Both the position numbers and the translations under genes were made by a program. A DNA stretch of 64,000 nt from Syncephalis plumigaleata. Lineage: Eukaryota > Zoopagomycota > Zoopagomycetes > Zoopagales > Piptocephalidaceae. Numbering within the stretch: the stretch's first letter is position 1; each line of letters opens with the position of its first letter. The stretch spans positions 682,001-746,000 of the forward strand of contig JAIXMF010000011.1 of NCBI GenBank assembly GCA_025201365.1. Reading direction: 5' to 3'. Positions 59,348 to 64,000 of the stretch are shown here, piece by piece. The notes beneath the pieces are model-generated. The model did not search any database and was not told the origin of the DNA. It saw nothing but the letters and a program-made list of their open reading frames with translations.

Positions 59348-62300
59348 GGGTGGTGCCCCTATAACGATTAGGGCGGGAGCGCATCAGGCGGATATGCACA
59401 TACATTAAACATAGGGTAGAATTGAATCACACATAGAGCAAAGCTGGACCAGATATAGAGTGAACATGCTAATTTTATTTAATCAACGCTAATAAATCGA
59501 ATTTGAGTGCTAGCGCGGTGTAGGTGGGTGCACTTGATGTGCATTGTAGTGAGGAACATAATGATATACACTAGAAAGATATAGGAGAAGTATTGACCGC
59601 GCTATAGTGGCAAAGTGCAAATATATTGTACATGCACTAAATAATTTTTAATAAATCGAGGAATGGAGATAGAGCAATGTATATACATTCATTCGACGCG
59701 TATTGTAAAGAGGAACACGATGATATGCACTGAAAAAATATAGGAGGAGTATTGAGCGCGCTATATAGGTAAAGTGCCAGATGTATAGTGAGCGCGTTAA
59801 TAATTTATTAGGGGGAAGAATAAAAATTGAAATCACATTCATTCAATACGCATTGAGCTGAGTAATATAATAAATAATAAAAAATTATAGATGAAGCATT
59901 GAGCGCGCTATAACAGCGAGGGCCCAAATGGTGATGAAAGGTGGTGCCCCTATAACGATTAGGGCGGGAGCGCATCAGGCGGATATGCACATACATTAAA
60001 CATAGGGTAGAATTGAATCACACATAGAGCAAAGCTGGACCAGATATAGAGTGAACATGCTAATTTTATTTAATCAACGCTAATAAATCGAATTTGAGTG
60101 CTAGCGCGGTGTAGGTGGGTGCACTTGATGTGCATTGTAGTGAGGAACATAATGATATACACTAGAAAGATATAGGAGAAGTATTGACCGCGCTATAGTG
60201 GCAAAGTGCAAATATATTGTACATGCACTAAATAATTTTTAATAAATCGAGGAATGGAGATAGAGCAATGTATATACATTCATTCGACGCGTATTGTAAA
60301 GAGGAACACGATGATATGCACTGAAAAAATATAGGAGGAGTATTGAGCGCGCTATATAGGTAAAGTGCCAGATGTATAGTGAGCGCGTTAATAATTTATT
60401 AGGGGGAAGAATAAAAATTGAAATCACATTCATTCAATACGCATTGAGCTGAGTAATATAATAAATAATAAAAAATTATAGATGAAGCATTGAGCGCGCT
60501 ATAACAGCGAGGGCCCAAATGGTGATGAAAGGTGGTGCCCCTATAACGATTAGGGCGGGAGCGCATCAGGCGGATATGCACATACATTAAACATAGGGTA
60601 GAATTGAATCACACATAGAGCAAAGCTGGACCAGATATAGAGTGAACATGCTAATTTTATTTAATCAACGCTAATAAATCGAATTTGAGTGCTAGCGCGG
60701 TGTAGGTGGGTGCACTTGATGTGCATTGTAGTGAGGAACATAATGATATACACTAGAAAGATATAGGAGAAGTATTGACCGCGCTATAGTGGCAAAGTGC
60801 AAATATATTGTACATGCACTAAATAATTTTTAATAAATCGAGGAATGGAGATAGAGCAATGTATATACATTCATTCGACGCGTATTGTAAAGAGGAACAC
60901 GATGATATGCACTGAAAAAATATAGGAGGAGTATTGAGCGCGCTATATAGGTAAAGTGCCAGATGTATAGTGAGCGCGTTAATAATTTATTAGGGGGAAG
61001 AATAAAAATTGAAATCACATTCATTCAATACGCATTGAGCTGAGTAATATAATAAATAATAAAAAATTATAGATGAAGCATTGAGCGCGCTATAACAGCG
61101 AGGGCCCAAATGGTGATGAAAGGTGGTGCCCCTATAACGATTAGGGCGGGAGCGCATCAGGCGGATATGCACATACATTAAACATAGGGTAGAATTGAAT
61201 CACACATAGAGCAAAGCTGGACCAGATATAGAGTGAACATGCTAATTTTATTTAATCAACGCTAATAAATCGAATTTGAGTGCTAGCGCGGTGTAGGTGG
61301 GTGCACTTGATGTGCATTGTAGTGAGGAACATAATGATATACACTAGAAAGATATAGGAGAAGTATTGACCGCGCTATAGTGGCAAAGTGCAAATATATT
61401 GTACATGCACTAAATAATTTTTAATAAATCGAGGAATGGAGATAGAGCAATGTATATACATTCATTCGACGCGTATTGTAAAGAGGAACACGATGATATG
61501 CACTGAAAAAATATAGGAGGAGTATTGAGCGCGCTATATAGGTAAAGTGCCAGATGTATAGTGAGCGCGTTAATAATTTATTAGGGGGAAGAATAAAAAT
61601 TGAAATCACATTCATTCAATACGCATTGAGCTGAGTAATATAATAAATAATAAAAAATTATAGATGAAGCATTGAGCGCGCTATAACAGCGAGGGCCCAA
61701 ATGGTGATGAAAGGTGGTGCCCCTATAACGATTAGGGCGGGAGCGCATCAGGCGGATATGCACATACATTAAACATAGGGTAGAATTGAATCACACATAG
61801 AGCAAAGCTGGACCAGATATAGAGTGAACATGCTAATTTTATTTAATCAACGCTAATAAATCGAATTTGAGTGCTAGCGCGGTGTAGGTGGGTGCACTTG
61901 ATGTGCATTGTAGTGAGGAACATAATGATATACACTAGAAAGATATAGGAGAAGTATTGACCGCGCTATAGTGGCAAAGTGCAAATATATTGTACATGCA
62001 CTAAATAATTTTTAATAAATCGAGGAATGGAGATAGAGCAATGTATATACATTCATTCGACGCGTATTGTAAAGAGGAACACGATGATATGCACTGAAAA
62101 AATATAGGAGGAGTATTGAGCGCGCTATATAGGTAAAGTGCCAGATGTATAGTGAGCGCGTTAATAATTTATTAGGGGGAAGAATAAAAATTGAAATCAC
62201 ATTCATTCAATACGCATTGAGCTGAGTAATATAATAAATAATAAAAAATTATAGATGAAGCATTGAGCGCGCTATAACAGCGAGGGCCCAAATGGTGATG

Positions 62301-64000
62301 AAAGGTGGTGCCCCTATAACGATTAGGGCGGGAGCGCATCAGGCGGATATGCACATACATTAAACATAGGGTAGAATTGAATCACACATAGAGCAAAGCT
62401 GGACCAGATATAGAGTGAACATGCTAATTTTATTTAATCAACGCTAATAAATCGAATTTGAGTGCTAGCGCGGTGTAGGTGGGTGCACTTGATGTGCATT
62501 GTAGTGAGGAACATAATGATATACACTAGAAAGATATAGGAGAAGTATTGACCGCGCTATAGTGGCAAAGTGCAAATATATTGTACATGCACTAAATAAT
62601 TTTTAATAAATCGAGGAATGGAGATAGAGCAATGTATATACATTCATTCGACGCGTATTGTAAAGAGGAACACGATGATATGCACTGAAAAAATATAGGA
62701 GGAGTATTGAGCGCGCTATATAGGTAAAGTGCCAGATGTATAGTGAGCGCGTTAATAATTTATTAGGGGGAAGAATAAAAATTGAAATCACATTCATTCA
62801 ATACGCATTGAGCTGAGTAATATAATAAATAATAAAAAATTATAGATGAAGCATTGAGCGCGCTATAACAGCGAGGGCCCAAATGGTGATGAAAGGTGGT
62901 GCCCCTATAACGATTAGGGCGGGAGCGCATCAGGCGGATATGCACATACATTAAACATAGGGTAGAATTGAATCACACATAGAGCAAAGCTGGACCAGAT
63001 ATAGAGTGAACATGCTAATTTTATTTAATCAACGCTAATAAATCGAATTTGAGTGCTAGCGCGGTGTAGGTGGGTGCACTTGATGTGCATTGTAGTGAGG
63101 AACATAATGATATACACTAGAAAGATATAGGAGAAGTATTGACCGCGCTATAGTGGCAAAGTGCAAATATATTGTACATGCACTAAATAATTTTTAATAA
63201 ATCGAGGAATGGAGATAGAGCAATGTATATACATTCATTCGACGCGTATTGTAAAGAGGAACACGATGATATGCACTGAAAAAATATAGGAGGAGTATTG
63301 AGCGCGCTATATAGGTAAAGTGCCAGATGTATAGTGAGCGCGTTAATAATTTATTAGGGGGAAGAATAAAAATTGAAATCACATTCATTCAATACGCATT
63401 GAGCTGAGTAATATAATAAATAATAAAAAATTATAGATGAAGCATTGAGCGCGCTATAACAGCGAGGGCCCAAATGGTGATGAAAGGTGGTGCCCCTATA
63501 ACGATTAGGGCGGGAGCGCATCAGGCGGATATGCACATACATTAAACATAGGGTAGAATTGAATCACACATAGAGCAAAGCTGGACCAGATATAGAGTGA
63601 ACATGCTAATTTTATTTAATCAACGCTAATAAATCGAATTTGAGTGCTAGCGCGGTGTAGGTGGGTGCACTTGATGTGCATTGTAGTGAGGAACATAATG
63701 ATATACACTAGAAAGATATAGGAGAAGTATTGACCGCGCTATAGTGGCAAAGTGCAAATATATTGTACATGCACTAAATAATTTTTAATAAATCGAGGAA
63801 TGGAGATAGAGCAATGTATATACATTCATTCGACGCGTATTGTAAAGAGGAACACGATGATATGCACTGAAAAAATATAGGAGGAGTATTGAGCGCGCTA
63901 TATAGGTAAAGTGCCAGATGTATAGTGAGCGCGTTAATAATTTATTAGGGGGAAGAATAAAAATTGAAATCACATTCATTCAATACGCATTGAGCTGAGT
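59348..64000. repeat. 591-bp tandem satellite, 7.9 copies, open at the right edge
   Basis: GTGGTGCCCCTATAACGATT recurs at 59350, 59941, 60532, 61123, 61714, 62305, 62896 and 63487, always 591 bp apart. I see no base difference among the copies; only the sequence to the left of the first unit differs. The array is cut by the window end. Two minus-strand frames of 62 and 64 codons repeat in every unit, but they overlap each other and show no domain. Within a unit, diverged copies of CGCGCTATA...AAAGTGC suggest four monomers averaging 148 bp. The sequence is not recognised as rDNA or a transposon. Confidence 0.97.

Noticed and set aside
59341-59380. TTAGGG-like string in the satellite as telomere repeat
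   Set aside because: It occurs once per 591-bp unit (GATTAGGGCGGG) and is not tandem, so it is not telomeric sequence.
59648-63979. Repeated 62- and 64-codon minus-strand frames in each satellite unit
   Set aside because: They overlap in different phases, repeat only because the DNA repeats, and have no signal peptide, domain or coding-like composition.
58575-64000. CRISPR array
   Set aside because: The repeats are 132-136 and 591 bp head to tail with no variable spacers, and the genome is eukaryotic.
59348-64000. Ribosomal DNA spacer
   Set aside because: No recognisable 5S, 5.8S, 18S or 28S sequence occurs in or beside the units.
1-64000. tRNA genes
   Set aside because: I looked for A- and B-box pairs such as GGTTCGAATCC with a cloverleaf around them and found none convincing; a dedicated tRNA scan would be decisive.

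Overview
The window looks like nuclear DNA of a fungus, probably an early-diverging (zygomycete-grade) lineage. It is AT-rich. Almost every gene is split by short introns of about 45-70 nt with GTAAGT-like donors and TAG acceptors. The gene set is fungal: SHE9/MDM33, ERG6, BRE1, TFB1 and nucleolar FKBP homologues. The exact lineage cannot be read from the sequence alone.

Region 1 (1-44 kb) is a dense housekeeping block: ribosomal protein eL39 and ARPC4 (minus strand), a nucleolar FKBP isomerase, SHE9, a 61-residue membrane protein, BRE1, NAP1, a TBC Rab-GAP, ERG6, a SCY1-like pseudokinase, TFB1 (TFIIH), cytosolic isoleucyl-tRNA synthetase, methylcrotonyl-CoA carboxylase beta and an NCL1/TRM4 tRNA m5C methyltransferase. 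Three small secreted genes sit among them: a 60-residue precursor and two CAP/PR-1 proteins that flank TFB1. A further secreted gene of unknown function lies at the left edge. The intergenic regions upstream of TFB1 and NCL1 share a 167-bp sequence in opposite orientation.

Region 2 (44-56 kb) is sparser and looks accessory. It holds a sigma-like glutathione S-transferase, a relic of methionine synthase MetE, an intronless secreted subtilisin, a cysteine-containing secreted mini-protein with a dibasic site, a calpain-7/PalB-type protease and a kinase-like protein with a signal peptide.

Region 3 (57-64 kb) has no convincing genes. A strand-asymmetric purine-rich stretch leads into a 132-136-bp minisatellite, a 13-base C run, and then a satellite of 591-bp units (7.9 copies, no differences noticed) that runs off the right edge. 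Each unit seems built from four diverged monomers of about 148 bp.

MCCB, NCL1, ERG6, SHE9 and the FKBP gene read through cleanly when spliced. Many other conserved genes (BRE1, NAP1, TBC, SCY1, ARPC4, TFB1, the IleRS C-terminus, GST) carry isolated one-base frame breaks, which look more like sequence errors than true gene loss. Secreted and stress genes share a TATA box 105-310 bp upstream of the ATG. All exon models were built by eye from splice motifs and family knowledge; no searches were run.
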